Positions 26,513 to 35,199 are shown, counted from the stretch's first letter. The stretch: DNA of 64,000 bases from a bacterium (GCA_024231955.1 JAAEPZ010000764.1:62001-126000), one strand, 5' to 3'. Notes: generated by a model not told the origin, from the letters alone. Made by a program: numbers and translations.

Positions 26513-28389
26513 TGCGAAGCGCAATCAGGCCGCTGGCGCCGGAGACGATCAACCGGATTGCCGCAGGCGAGGTTGTCGAGAGCCCGGGATCGGTTCTCAA
26601 GGAGTTGATCGAGAACTCCCTCGACGCGGGTGCGACCCGGATCGAACTCGAATTTGCCGGTGGGGGGATCAACCTCCTCAAATTGAGCGACGACGGCCAC
26701 GGCATTCCGCGTGAGGAGCTGAGCGAGGCGCTGGAACGTCATTCGACAAGTAAGATTCGGGAACTCACCGATATCGAGGATACCGGCACACTGGGCTTCA
26801 GGGGGGAGGCGTTGGCCGCGATAGCCTCCGTGTCGCTGCTTGAGATCTGTTCACGGGTCGAGGAGGATGACTCCGCCTGGGCCATCACCTCGCGCGGCGG
26901 AACGGTGGAGCAGGTGCGTCCTGCGGCGAGAGCGCGGGGGACCTCGGTGACCGTGCGCGAGTTGTTTGGCGATGTCCCGGTCCGCCGCAAGTTTCTCAAG
27001 AGCGAGACCGCCGAGAAGCGGCGACTGCAGTCTCTCTGGCACACCTATGTACTCGCCTGGCCCGAACTGGCCTTCATTCTCCGCGAGGAGGGGAGGGAGC
27101 TGTCGCACTATCCCGCCACAACCGACATGCGCGAACGCGCCAGGCAGATCCTGGGCGACACCACGGCGCGGCACATGGTTGAGGTGGACATGGAGAGCGA
27201 GGGGTATCGCCTCACGGGGCTGGCGACATTGCCGTTGATCAGTCGCGGCAACCGCAGTCACCAGTTCCTCTATCTGGGCAGGCGACCGATCGCCGACGGC
27301 AGCGTGAGTCACGCAATCAGTCAGGCCTACAGCGAGATGCTCGTGCCCGGTCGTTTCCCCGCAACGGTGCTCTTTCTGGAGACGCCCCCCGGTCTGGTGG
27401 ATGTGAACGTTCACCCGGCCAAGCGGGAGGTGCGCTTCCGCGATTCGCGTCGTATCCATCACATCGTCAACCGCGGGCTCAAGAGCGCGATTCACGGCGA
27501 GGGTGATCTGGGTCAATTGCTGGCCCGCGATTCCGATCTGCTGCTGGGAGCGCCGAGGTCCGGTCGTGCCGCCGAGGGGGATGCCCAGAAAGAGATCTTC
27601 GGCCGACCGGTCGTGGACGCCCCCTTTACCGGCGGTTCCGGCGGCGGCAGCCCCGCACACAGTTCCGGACATCTCCCGGGCGGCAAGCCCGCCAGTCCCC
27701 TGAACACGCGGGTCGGCGGCAGCGGTCTTTTCATGAGTCTGAGTACGGGTGAAGACGCCGAGGAGATTGCGAACTCCAGCGGCGTGAATGTCAATGACGA
27801 GCAGCGTGAGGAGCGGCTGTTCTGGCAGTTGCACAACACCTTCATCCTGACGCAGATTCGCGGCGGGCTTGTGATCATCGATCAGCATAACGCCCATGAG
27901 CGGGTGCTGTTCGACGAGGCGCGCGCAGCGCTGGACGGCGAGAAGATGGGTTGCCAGCGCCTGCTGTTCCCCCACACCGTCGAACTGGACGCCAACGAGA
28001 TGGCCGCCTGGCAGGAGCAGGCATCGCTGTTCAGCGATCTTGGTTTCCTTATCGAGGAGTTCGGCGATCATACGCTGTCGGTGGTCGGTATCCCCGACAG
28101 CCTGCGCCGCTGGGATGACGGTCAGGTGATTCGTGATATTCTCGACGATGTGCTGGCCGAGACAGGCGGCATCACCGAGAAGCGGGACCGGGCGTTGATG
28201 AGCTTCGCCTGCAAGAGCGCCATCAAGGCCGGCGAGGGCATGCGCGACGAGGAGATGCGTCACCTTGTCGATCAGCTCTTCGGCACCGGCAATCCCTACA
28301 CCTGTCCCCACGGGCGACCGATCGTGATCCGGATCAGCATGGACGAACTGGAGAAGCGGTTCCACCGCACCGTGCCGGAAGGCAACTGA
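26512..28389 (+). CDS. mutL: DNA mismatch repair protein MutL (endonuclease-type)
   Basis: 625 aa from ATG 26512, just after GGGGGAGCAG. The GHKL ATPase is complete: I-A-A-G-E-V-V-E-S-P, E-L-I-E-N-S-L-D-A-G-A, D-D-G-H-G-I, T-S-K-I and G-F-R-G-E-A-L-A-A-I. A variable Gly/Ser linker covers ~370-420. The C-terminal part has the metal-site motif D457-Q-H-N-A-H-E463-R-V-L-F-D468, A-C-K-S-A-I-K-A-G and C-P-H-G-R-P, as in MutL proteins that nick DNA. The last acidic position is Asp where Glu is usual. MutL couples MutS to strand removal. The stop overlaps the miaA ATG; mutL-miaA is a widely kept pair. Confidence 0.95.
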   Translation: MRSAIRPLAPETINRIAAGEVVESPGSVLKELIENSLDAGATRIELEFAGGGINLLKLSDDGHGIPREELSEALERHSTSKIRELTDIEDTGTLGFRGEALAAIASVSLLEICSRVEEDDSAWAITSRGGTVEQVRPAARARGTSVTVRELFGDVPVRRKFLKSETAEKRRLQSLWHTYVLAWPELAFILREEGRELSHYPATTDMRERARQILGDTTARHMVEVDMESEGYRLTGLATLPLISRGNRSHQFLYLGRRPIADGSVSHAISQAYSEMLVPGRFPATVLFLETPPGLVDVNVHPAKREVRFRDSRRIHHIVNRGLKSAIHGEGDLGQLLARDSDLLLGAPRSGRAAEGDAQKEIFGRPVVDAPFTGGSGGGSPAHSSGHLPGGKPASPLNTRVGGSGLFMSLSTGEDAEEIANSSGVNVNDEQREERLFWQLHNTFILTQIRGGLVIIDQHNAHERVLFDEARAALDGEKMGCQRLLFPHTVELDANEMAAWQEQASLFSDLGFLIEEFGDHTLSVVGIPDSLRRWDDGQVIRDILDDVLAETGGITEKRDRALMSFACKSAIKAGEGMRDEEMRHLVDQLFGTGNPYTCPHGRPIVIRISMDELEKRFHRTVPEGN

Positions 28390-29291
28390 TGATCCGCGTA
28401 CTGGTTGTCATGGGGGCTACCGCTTCGGGCAAGAGCGGGTTGGCCGTCGCGCTGGCCGAGGCGACGGGGCGTGAGATCGTGTCGGCCGACAGTCGGCAGG
28501 TTTACCGCGGGCTCCGTATCGGCACTGCGCAGCCAACTCACGATGAGATGGCGCGGGCGCATCATCATCTCGTCGATTTTCTCCCCCTCACCGAGCAATA
28601 CAGCGCGCAGCGGTTTGCGGACGATGCCCTGCGACTGATCCGCGCCAGGCCGGAAACGCCGCCGCTGGTCGTCGGGGGCACCGGTTTCTACCTGCGCAGC
28701 CTGTGGGCCGGTCTCTTCAAACTGGATGTCGATCCGGAGCGGCTGGACGCCGTGCGTGGGGAGCTGGAACTGCTGGATACGCCCGAACTGGTGACGATGC
28801 TCGAACAGGCGGACCCGCTTCTGGCCGAGAAGCTGCATCCCAACGACCGTCAGCGGATCGTCCGCGCCCTGTCGGTGGAGCGGGTCACGGGGACACCTCT
28901 ATCGGAACATCAGGCCACCGAGCGGGTGAAGCCGGACGACATAGAATGGGTGCGGGTATTTCTGCAGCCGGAACGGGCAGTGCTTCGTGAGCGGATCAAG
29001 GAGCGCACCAAGATGATGCTGGCCGGCGGGTGGCTGGATGAGATCAGGGAGCTGCTGGCATCCGGCGCGGATCCGGATTCCTACGGCATGGCGACACTCG
29101 GCTACGCCGAGTTGATCGACCACCTGCAGGGGAGGAGCAGCCTGTCGGAGACGGAGGCTGCGATAGTTATCCGGACTTGCCAGTATGCACGCAGGCAGGA
29201 GATCTGGTTTCGCAAGGAGAGTTGTGAGCTCGTTCTGGATCCCCTGGCGGCGGATGCGGGCGACAGATTGCGCGAGTTGCTGAACGGGTAG
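28389..29291 (+). CDS. miaA: tRNA dimethylallyltransferase
   Basis: 300 aa, normal length. P-loop G-A-T-A-S-G-K-S-G-L-A, then S-A-D-S-R-Q-V-Y-R-G-L-R-I-G-T-A-Q-P, V-V-G-G-T-G-F-Y-L-R-S-L and the R-Q-E-I-W-F-R-K C-terminal tRNA-contact motif. It attaches a dimethylallyl group to A37 of tRNAs reading UNN codons; MiaB then methylthiolates it. Its ATG overlaps the mutL stop by one base. A tRNA-Gly gene follows 48 bases after the stop. Confidence 0.95.
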   Translation: MIRVLVVMGATASGKSGLAVALAEATGREIVSADSRQVYRGLRIGTAQPTHDEMARAHHHLVDFLPLTEQYSAQRFADDALRLIRARPETPPLVVGGTGFYLRSLWAGLFKLDVDPERLDAVRGELELLDTPELVTMLEQADPLLAEKLHPNDRQRIVRALSVERVTGTPLSEHQATERVKPDDIEWVRVFLQPERAVLRERIKERTKMMLAGGWLDEIRELLASGADPDSYGMATLGYAELIDHLQGRSSLSETEAAIVIRTCQYARRQEIWFRKESCELVLDPLAADAGDRLRELLNG

Positions 29292-29300
29292 GTTGGGTGC

Positions 29301-29327
29301 TTGACACCCGGAGTTCCCCTTGCTAAT
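29301..29327 (+). promoter_or_regulatory. Promoter of tRNA-Gly
   Basis: A perfect TTGACA at 29301-29306 and TGCTAAT at 29321-29327, about 12 bases before the tRNA 5' end. The same TTGCTA core appears before tRNA-Pro(GGG) at 35180. Confidence 0.6.
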
Positions 29328-29339
29328 TTCAGATCCGCT

Positions 29340-29411
29340 GCGGGAGTAGCTCAGTGGTAGAGCCTCTGCTTCCCAAGCAGATGGTCGCGAGTTCAATCCT
29401 CGTCTCCCGCT
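29340..29411 (+). tRNA. tRNA-Gly(CCC)
   Basis: Cloverleaf reads cleanly: acceptor GCGGGAG with CTCCCGC, D-arm with AGTGGT, anticodon stem TCTGC/GCAGA with loop TTCCCAA (anticodon CCC), T-loop TTCAATC. The 3' CCA is not encoded; CCC follows the discriminator T. Confidence 0.95.
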
Positions 29412-29417
29412 CCCTGA

Positions 29418-29450
29418 AAGCCCCCGTTTCACTCAGTGAAACGGGGGCTT
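29418..29450 (+). terminator. Very strong hairpin after tRNA-Gly
   Basis: A perfect 15-base stem (AAGCCCCCGTTTCAC with its complement) and a three-base loop, seven bases after the tRNA. Its AAG/CTT ends suit termination in either direction, so it may also stop leftward transcription of the secreted protein gene at 29514. Confidence 0.85.
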
Positions 29451-29513
29451 CGTTATACCTGCCTCAGATCCTGTCGGGTGATTGGATCGACACGCGCCTG
29501 GTCGACGAGAGAC

Positions 29514-30104
29514 TCAGTAGAGGCTCTTCACTTTGCTCCAGTTGGCTGCAAGCGGGATCCCCTGCCCACAGAAATGTATGTCGCCGCTGCCGTTGAAGGT
29601 GAAGGCGCTGCCCCAGAGGTCATGCTCCTCGTAGTTCCCGTCAACATAAGAGATCTTGTCCTTGTCGAGCCCCTTCTCCACCGTGATCCGGTGCTCTGCG
29701 CCCAACCAGTTCGTGGCGAATCCCATCATGTCCATAGAGCCCAGCACGACCCAGGTGTCGTATTGCGCATTCATGTAGGCCAGTGCGATATTGTCCTCCA
29801 CGCCGCTGCCGGAGATAATGTGGAGGATGGAGTTCCAGGCGAAGGTGATGTAGCCCGATGAGGGATATGCCGGCAGGTTGTTGAGTCGGAACTCGGCTGC
29901 CGTGACCCCGTCGCTGTTGTCGGTGTAAAGCAGGATATAGATCGTGATGTTGTTATAGGGTGTATAATCGGCTCCACAGGTAGTCCCGTTCTCATCCAGG
30001 TAAAGACCGATATGAGCTTCATTTGAAGATGCATGGGCCAAGAGTGGAAGCATGGCGAAGATCAATACCGGCAAGCAGAGGGCAGATCTTCTCAAACGTC
30101 TCAT
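29514..30104 (-). CDS. Small secreted protein, paralogue of the one at 57721-58296
   Basis: 196 aa from the ATG at 30104, preferred over an upstream ATG because CTGGAGGCTCCC puts a GGAGG site five bases before it. Signal peptide: M-R-R-L-R-R then a hydrophobic core, A-H-A cleavage. The mature part begins H-I-G-L-Y-L-D-E-N-G-T-T-C, contains an A-A-E-F-R-L-N-N strand and a V-V-L-G-S-M-D-M-M strand, two Cys that could pair, and ends N-W-S-K-V-K-S-L-Y. The same layout and ending recur at 57721. It probably forms one all-beta domain outside the cytoplasm. I do not recognise a named family. Confidence 0.75.
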   Translation of the reverse strand: MRRLRRSALCLPVLIFAMLPLLAHASSNEAHIGLYLDENGTTCGADYTPYNNITIYILLYTDNSDGVTAAEFRLNNLPAYPSSGYITFAWNSILHIISGSGVEDNIALAYMNAQYDTWVVLGSMDMMGFATNWLGAEHRITVEKGLDKDKISYVDGNYEEHDLWGSAFTFNGSGDIHFCGQGIPLAANWSKVKSLY

Positions 30105-30283
30105 GGGAGCCTCCAGGGGCTGGCGTTGTATTTGATGTTCCATCCGAATGATAATGAAACAGCAAGTGGGTGGAAACCAAAAACTACATGTTCATAAAGC
30201 TGGATATCATGCGGACACCATATTGACCGGTGGCGTCGGCAGTGGATCCGATCCTACACAGGTCCTCGGCGCGCGGCAACCGA

Positions 30284-30312
30284 TTGTGCAGGAGCCTGGA
30301 CTTGAGTAGTAT
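30284..30312 (+). promoter_or_regulatory. Possible promoter with a dyad before the DUF512 gene
   Basis: TTGTGC and TAGTAT are 17 bases apart, 27 bases before the start codon. AGTAG-TATG-CTACT (30305-30318) forms an inverted repeat over the -10 box and could be an operator. Confidence 0.35.
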
Positions 30313-30338
30313 GCTACTACCTGAGAGGTGGAGAGAAC

Positions 30339-31709
30339 ATGAAAACGGTTCGTTCAAGTAAACACCCCGGATTGCGGATCGCACCTGGCAAACGGGAGCC
30401 GGGGATCCTGCTCACAGGTGTGAGTGGGGAGCTCGCCGATCGCTTTGCCGTGGGTGAGCGGATCCTGAGTGTGGACGGCCGGCCCATCGAGGATATGCTC
30501 GACTTCAACTACTACACCATCTTCAGCGACAGCCCGCTGATCGGCATCAGGGCGGTCTCGGGTGAGGAGCGGCGGGTAGCCGTCCCGGCGGACCTCCTTG
30601 CCGGCGAGGGGCTGCAGTTCGAGCCGCTGGTCTTCAAGACCTGCGGCAACGATTGCGTGTTCTGTTTCGTCAAGCAGATGCCGACGGGATTGCGCGAGGA
30701 TCTCTACCTCATGGATGAGGACTACCGCCTCGGGTTCCTCTACGGCAACTATGTCAGCATGGCCCTGATCCGGGACCGTGAACTCGAGCGGATCGTCACC
30801 CAGCGTCTGAGTCCGGTCTACGTGTCGGTGCACTCCACCGACATGCCGTTGCGCAATCGCCTGCTGGGGCTCAAACGGAGCCGCGACATCATGGCTGTGC
30901 TCGGCAGGCTCCGCGAGAGCGGCATCAGCATCCACACCCAGATCGTATTGCTGCCGGGCTGGAACGACGGAGAGCACCTGGAGCGCACGCTGAACGATCT
31001 GGCGGCCCTGCGGGGCGAACCGGGCGAGGGGGGCGTGGAGAGTGTGGGGATTGTCCCGGTGGGGCTGACGGCTCACAGGGCCAACCTGACGGAGCTTACC
31101 CCATTCACGCGAGAGGGGCACCGGCAGGTGGTCGATCAGGTCGAATCGCTGCAGGGGAAGTTTCTCGAAGATTGCGGCTCCCGTTTCGTGTTTCTGGCCG
31201 ACGAGTTCTACCTCGGGGCCGGGCAGCCCCTGCCCGCCGCCTCGGCCTATGAGGATCTGCCTTTGATAGACAACGGCATCGGGATGGCGCGGGAGTTCAT
31301 CGATGCCGTGCTGGCGGAGATCCCGGAGTGGCGGCCGCCTGCGCAACCCGTGCGGGTCGCCCTGCTGACGGGCGGGCTGGGGGCGCAGATTTTCAGGGAT
31401 CACCTGCTGGAGCGGCTCAAGCCGTTGCCCGGCCTTGAACTGACCGTGTGCCCGATCGAGAATCGTCTGTTCGGAGCCCGGATCACCGTCAGCGGGCTGC
31501 TGCCGGGGCGGGAGCTCCTGGCTGCGGCCGGGGAGGTGGCCGACGCCGTCGATCTGCTGGTGATCCCCCCCAACACGCTCAACGCGGCCGACCTCTTCCT
31601 CGACAACCTCAGCCTGGACGACTTCCTGGCCAGAGCGCCGCTGCCGGTGAGCATTCCGGAATCCGGGCTGCTGACCGGTATCGCCGACTCGGTTTCCACC
31701 ACCGGATAG
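30339..31709 (+). CDS. DUF512 radical SAM protein with N-terminal PDZ-like domain
   Basis: 456 aa. Residues ~10-75 look PDZ-like (P-G-I-L-L-T-G-V, V-G-E-R-I-L-S-V-D-G-R). A radical SAM-type cluster motif C-G-N-D-C-V-F-C-F-V-K-Q-M-P-T-G-L-R-E follows, with D-Y-R-L-G-F-L-Y-G-N-Y and Y-V-S-V-H-S-T-D; the C-terminal third is DUF512. The family is widespread and usually sits beside der, as it does here (der, plsY, gpsA follow). The reaction is not known. ATG 30339 has GAGGTGGAGAG just upstream. Confidence 0.85.
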   Translation: MKTVRSSKHPGLRIAPGKREPGILLTGVSGELADRFAVGERILSVDGRPIEDMLDFNYYTIFSDSPLIGIRAVSGEERRVAVPADLLAGEGLQFEPLVFKTCGNDCVFCFVKQMPTGLREDLYLMDEDYRLGFLYGNYVSMALIRDRELERIVTQRLSPVYVSVHSTDMPLRNRLLGLKRSRDIMAVLGRLRESGISIHTQIVLLPGWNDGEHLERTLNDLAALRGEPGEGGVESVGIVPVGLTAHRANLTELTPFTREGHRQVVDQVESLQGKFLEDCGSRFVFLADEFYLGAGQPLPAASAYEDLPLIDNGIGMAREFIDAVLAEIPEWRPPAQPVRVALLTGGLGAQIFRDHLLERLKPLPGLELTVCPIENRLFGARITVSGLLPGRELLAAAGEVADAVDLLVIPPNTLNAADLFLDNLSLDDFLARAPLPVSIPESGLLTGIADSVSTTG

Positions 31710-31791
31710 AAAACCACTTGCGGCGCGCCATCCCGAGTGGTAGTGTGTCGCTATCGTCAACAACCACTAGCCTTTCCAGAGAATATCTATA

Positions 31792-33114
31792 GTGTCTCTT
31801 TTAAGTACCGTAGCAATCGTAGGTCGACCCAATGTCGGGAAATCGACCCTGTTCAACCGCCTGTCGGGGCGACGGATAGCCGTCGTTCACGAAAAGGCGG
31901 GGGTTACCCGCGACCGGCTGGTCAGTCTGGTCGAGCGGGATAATCGTCGTATCTACTTCGTGGACACCGGCGGCATCACCATGGCCGGCGACGAGCTGGA
32001 CGAAAAAACCACCGAGAGCGCCCTGGCCGCCCTTGAGGAGGCCGGCCTGATCCTGTTCATGGTCGATGTCCGCACGGGTGTGACCGAAGAGGACCTGGCC
32101 GTTGCCAGAGTTCTGCGGCGTCACGCGGACAAGGTGTGGCTGATCGCCAACAAGGTGGAGCGGAATGAGGATGAGCTGAACATCCATGAATTCTACTCCC
32201 TTGGTTTGGGCGAACCCCTCGGCATCTCGGCCCTGCACGGGGATCATCTGCCGGAACTCTGGGAACGGCTCTACGACCACATCCCCGAATTGCCCGAGAT
32301 CATCTACGACGAGCGGATGATGCGGCTGGCCGTGGTGGGGCGTCCCAATGTGGGCAAGAGCAGCATCTGCAACGCGCTGCTGGGCGAGGACCGGCTGATC
32401 GTCAGCGATGTGCCCGGCACGACGCGCGATGCCGTCGATTCCCGCCTGAACTGGCACGGCAATGAGATCGTGCTGGTGGACACCGCCGGCCTGCGCCGCA
32501 AGACGCGGGTGAAGGGTCGCCTGGAGGTCTACAGCAATCTCCGCAGCCTCTCGGCCATCGACAACTGCAATGTCGTGCTGATGGTGCTGGACGCCGACAG
32601 GGGCTTTGCCGAGCAGGATCTCAAAATCGCCAACCATGCCTGCAAGGAGGGCAAGGGGATGGTGATCTGCATCAACAAGTGGGACCTGGTCGAGAAGGAC
32701 AGCGGCTCCATCGGCGAGTACGTGAACAAGGTGCAGGACAAGCTGCCGCTGCTGACCTATGCGCCGATCATCTTCATCTCGGCCCTGACCAAGCAGAGGA
32801 TCCACAAGGTGCTGGAGACGGCGTGGCAGGTCTACGAGCGGCGCGGGAAGCATATCGCCACCAGCGAGTTGAACTCGTTCCTTGAAGCGATGATTCACAG
32901 GCGGCCGCCGCGGCACCACAAGGGGGGCACCGCCAGGTTCTACTACGCCACGCAGGTGTCGTCGGCACCGCCCACCTTCGTGCTGTTCGTTAACAAGGTG
33001 GAGTGGGTCGAGGAGGCCTATCGGCGCTATCTGATCAACCGCATGCGCGACAACTTCGACTATGAGGGCAGCCCGATTCGACTGCGGCTGCAGGGGAAGA
33101 GGAAGAGGGATTGA
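31792..33114 (+). CDS. der: Ribosome-associated GTPase Der (EngA)
   Basis: 440 aa with two GTPase domains in a row, unique to Der: first G-R-P-N-V-G-K-S-T-L-F-N and D-T-G-G; second G-R-P-N-V-G-K-S-S-I-C-N, D-T-A-G and N-K-W-D. The KH-like C-terminal domain ends with F-V-N-K-V-E-W and G-S-P-I-R-L-R-L-Q-G-K-R-K. Der is needed for 50S subunit assembly. The GTG start lacks a strong ribosome site; no better start lies nearby. The stop overlaps plsY. Confidence 0.95.
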   Translation: MSLLSTVAIVGRPNVGKSTLFNRLSGRRIAVVHEKAGVTRDRLVSLVERDNRRIYFVDTGGITMAGDELDEKTTESALAALEEAGLILFMVDVRTGVTEEDLAVARVLRRHADKVWLIANKVERNEDELNIHEFYSLGLGEPLGISALHGDHLPELWERLYDHIPELPEIIYDERMMRLAVVGRPNVGKSSICNALLGEDRLIVSDVPGTTRDAVDSRLNWHGNEIVLVDTAGLRRKTRVKGRLEVYSNLRSLSAIDNCNVVLMVLDADRGFAEQDLKIANHACKEGKGMVICINKWDLVEKDSGSIGEYVNKVQDKLPLLTYAPIIFISALTKQRIHKVLETAWQVYERRGKHIATSELNSFLEAMIHRRPPRHHKGGTARFYYATQVSSAPPTFVLFVNKVEWVEEAYRRYLINRMRDNFDYEGSPIRLRLQGKRKRD

Positions 33115-33728
33115 TGGACTATCCGCGCCTGGCAATCGTGATTCTGCTCGGCTACCTGTTGGGGGGGATCCCCTACAGCTACCTGATCGGTCGGACGGTG
33201 CGGGATATCGACCTGCGGCGCGTGGGCAGCGGCAATCTCGGCGCGACGAATACCTTCCGCGAGATCGGTGCCCGGTGGGGCGTGCTGGTGATGATCCTCG
33301 ACGCCGCCAAGGGTTGGCTTGCCGTCTGGCTTGGTTCGCTGATCGTCGGACCCGGGCTGGCGCCCGTACTGGCCGGACTGGCCGCGATACTCGGTCACAG
33401 CTTCACACCCTACCTCCGCTTCAAGGGGGGCAAGGGGGTCGCCACCAGCGCCGGCGTTTTCATCTGCCTGGCCCCGGTCGCAACCGGTCTGGCGGTGCTC
33501 GTGTTCGCCGTCCTGCTCGTGACCTGCCGCTACGTTTCGGTGGCCAGCATGGCGGCGAGTCTGTCGCTGCCGCTGCTGATCCTCTGGCGCGATCCCCTCA
33601 ACCGGAGTGTGCAGGCGCTGGCCCTGCTGGTGACGCTGCTGATCTGGATTCGGCATCGCACGAATATCGTGCGGCTTGTGCAGGGGACCGAGAACCGTTT
33701 CGAGCTCTCCAGAAAGAGGGGTACCTGA
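33114..33728 (+). CDS. plsY: Acyl-phosphate:glycerol-3-phosphate acyltransferase
   Basis: 204 aa membrane protein with about five helices. PlsY motifs are present: G-S-G-N-L-G-A-T-N-T-F-R (glycerol-3-phosphate site), L-G-H-S-F-T-P-Y-L-R-F-K-G-G-K-G-V-A-T and, near the end, R-H-R-T-N-I-V-R-L. It uses acyl phosphate to make lysophosphatidate, the substrate of the PlsC domain fused to Cmk at 13962. ATG 33114 overlaps the der stop; an in-frame TTG one codon earlier is less likely. gpsA follows at once, so synthesis and acylation of glycerol-3-phosphate are coupled. Confidence 0.95.
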   Translation: MDYPRLAIVILLGYLLGGIPYSYLIGRTVRDIDLRRVGSGNLGATNTFREIGARWGVLVMILDAAKGWLAVWLGSLIVGPGLAPVLAGLAAILGHSFTPYLRFKGGKGVATSAGVFICLAPVATGLAVLVFAVLLVTCRYVSVASMAASLSLPLLILWRDPLNRSVQALALLVTLLIWIRHRTNIVRLVQGTENRFELSRKRGT

Positions 33729-33729
33729 T

Positions 33730-34770
33730 ATGGCCACCATCGCCGTTCTCGGTTGCGGCAGCTGGGGGACATCCCTGGCGCTGGCTCTGCACAGGGCGGG
33801 GAACGATATCCGCCTGTGGGGGCATCTGGAGGATGAGATCGAGCCGATCCGCAGTGAGCGGCGCAACGAGAAGTACCTGCCCGGCGTCGAACTGCCGACG
33901 GCGATCGAGGCGACCACCGATCTGGATCGGGCGCTGACGGACGCAGAGGCCGTGATCCTGGTGGTGCCGAGCAGCGTCATCCGCATCGTGGCGGCCCAGG
34001 TCAGGGCCAGTTCAGCCTTCGATGGCAAGGCCGCATTGATACTGGCGGCGAAGGGGCTGGACCCCAAAACGGGCAACACCCTGTGCTGGGCGATCGAGGA
34101 TGAGATCGGTCCCCTGGGGGAGCGGCTGTTGACGCTGGTGGGACCGAGTCACGCCGAGGAGGTCGCCGAGGGGATACCCACGGCCCTGGTTCTGGCCGGT
34201 AGGGAGAGCGTCCTGCGCGAACGCCTGCAGATCTGCTTCTCCAGCGAGGCGCTGCGGGTCTACGTCAACGACGACAGGATCGGCGTCGAGCTGGGGGTGG
34301 CGCTGAAGAATGTGATCGCCGTGGCGGCCGGGATCATCGACGGCATCGGGATGGGCGACAACACCAAGGGCGCGCTGCTCAGCCGCAGTCTGGTCGAGGT
34401 GGGGCGCTACATCGAATCGCACGGCGGCAGCCGCGACACGCTGCTGGGGCTGGCGGGGGTCGGCGATCTCGTCACGACCTGTTTCAGCCGCCACAGCCGC
34501 AACAGGCACGTCGGGGAGCAATTGGGACAGGGCAGGACTCTTGAGGAGATACTGGGCGATATGGTCCAGGTGGCCGAGGGGGTCCTGACGACCAAGACGC
34601 TTCACGACCTCGCCGACAACGCGGGGGTGGAGATGCCGATCACGGCCAAGGTCCACGCAGTGCTTTACGAGGAGATGGATCCAAAGCAGGCAATACGGGA
34701 ACTGATGACGCGAACTCCGGCACCTGAAATACGGAAGGGAGAGAAGAATGCCTCCGGCTCCAGAGCTTGA
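33730..34770 (+). CDS. gpsA: Glycerol-3-phosphate dehydrogenase [NAD(P)+]
   Basis: 346 aa from ATG 33730. N-terminal Rossmann motif V-L-G-C-G-S-W-G-T-S-L-A, then V-V-P-S-S-V-I-R, A-A-K-G-L-D, G-P-S-H-A-E-E-V, the catalytic-Lys region A-L-K-N-V-I-A-V-A-A-G and L-A-G-V-G-D-L-V-T-T-C. It reduces dihydroxyacetone phosphate to sn-glycerol-3-phosphate for phospholipid synthesis, directly supplying PlsY. It starts one base after plsY ends and overlaps the MerR-type gene by 23 bases. Confidence 0.95.
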   Translation: MATIAVLGCGSWGTSLALALHRAGNDIRLWGHLEDEIEPIRSERRNEKYLPGVELPTAIEATTDLDRALTDAEAVILVVPSSVIRIVAAQVRASSAFDGKAALILAAKGLDPKTGNTLCWAIEDEIGPLGERLLTLVGPSHAEEVAEGIPTALVLAGRESVLRERLQICFSSEALRVYVNDDRIGVELGVALKNVIAVAAGIIDGIGMGDNTKGALLSRSLVEVGRYIESHGGSRDTLLGLAGVGDLVTTCFSRHSRNRHVGEQLGQGRTLEEILGDMVQVAEGVLTTKTLHDLADNAGVEMPITAKVHAVLYEEMDPKQAIRELMTRTPAPEIRKGEKNASGSRA

Positions 34771-35143
34771 GAAAATCCGTAAAAAGAAGAGGGCGAAGAC
34801 CGGTCGACTGTACTGGAGCATCAGCGATGTGGCTGATCTGACGGGGGTGAAGCCCCATGTCCTCCGGTACTGGGAAACGGAGTTCCCGACCCTGAAGCCG
34901 AAGAAGAACAGCGCGGGCAATCGTCACTACCGCGAGCGGGACGTGGAGCTCGTGCTGGCGATCAAGCACCTGCTCTACAACGACCAGTTCACCATCAAGG
35001 GGGCGCGGCAGCGTCTCAACGAGACCCGCAAGGTGCGCGAACTGCTCAACCAGCTGGAGATCCCCTTTGCGACCGCCGATCAGCGGCAGGCGCTGCTGGA
35101 GATCAAACGTGATCTGGTCCAGTTGCGGAAGGATCTTGGATAG
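34748..35143 (+). CDS. MerR-family transcriptional regulator
   Basis: 131 aa. A winged helix-turn-helix is clear: Y-W-S-I-S-D-V-A-D-L-T-G-V, then H-V-L-R-Y-W-E and N-R-H-Y-R-E-R-D-V-E-L, followed by a helical segment (I-K-H-L-L-Y-N) and a coiled C-terminus for dimerisation. No Cys-rich effector site, so not a metal sensor of the MerR type. It overlaps the end of gpsA, so it is made with the lipid genes; control of that unit is possible but unproven. Confidence 0.82.
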   Translation: MPPAPELEKIRKKKRAKTGRLYWSISDVADLTGVKPHVLRYWETEFPTLKPKKNSAGNRHYRERDVELVLAIKHLLYNDQFTIKGARQRLNETRKVRELLNQLEIPFATADQRQALLEIKRDLVQLRKDLG

Positions 35144-35160
35144 AAAAGCGGGCCGAGGGC

Positions 35161-35189
35161 TTGTAAAAGCGTCCAATTGTTGCTATATC
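35161..35189 (+). promoter_or_regulatory. Promoter of tRNA-Pro(GGG)
   Basis: TTGTAA and TATATC are 17 bases apart, ending 11 bases before the tRNA. The TTGCTA that overlaps the -10 matches the tRNA-Gly promoter. Confidence 0.55.
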
Positions 35190-35199
35190 TTGGAGCAAT

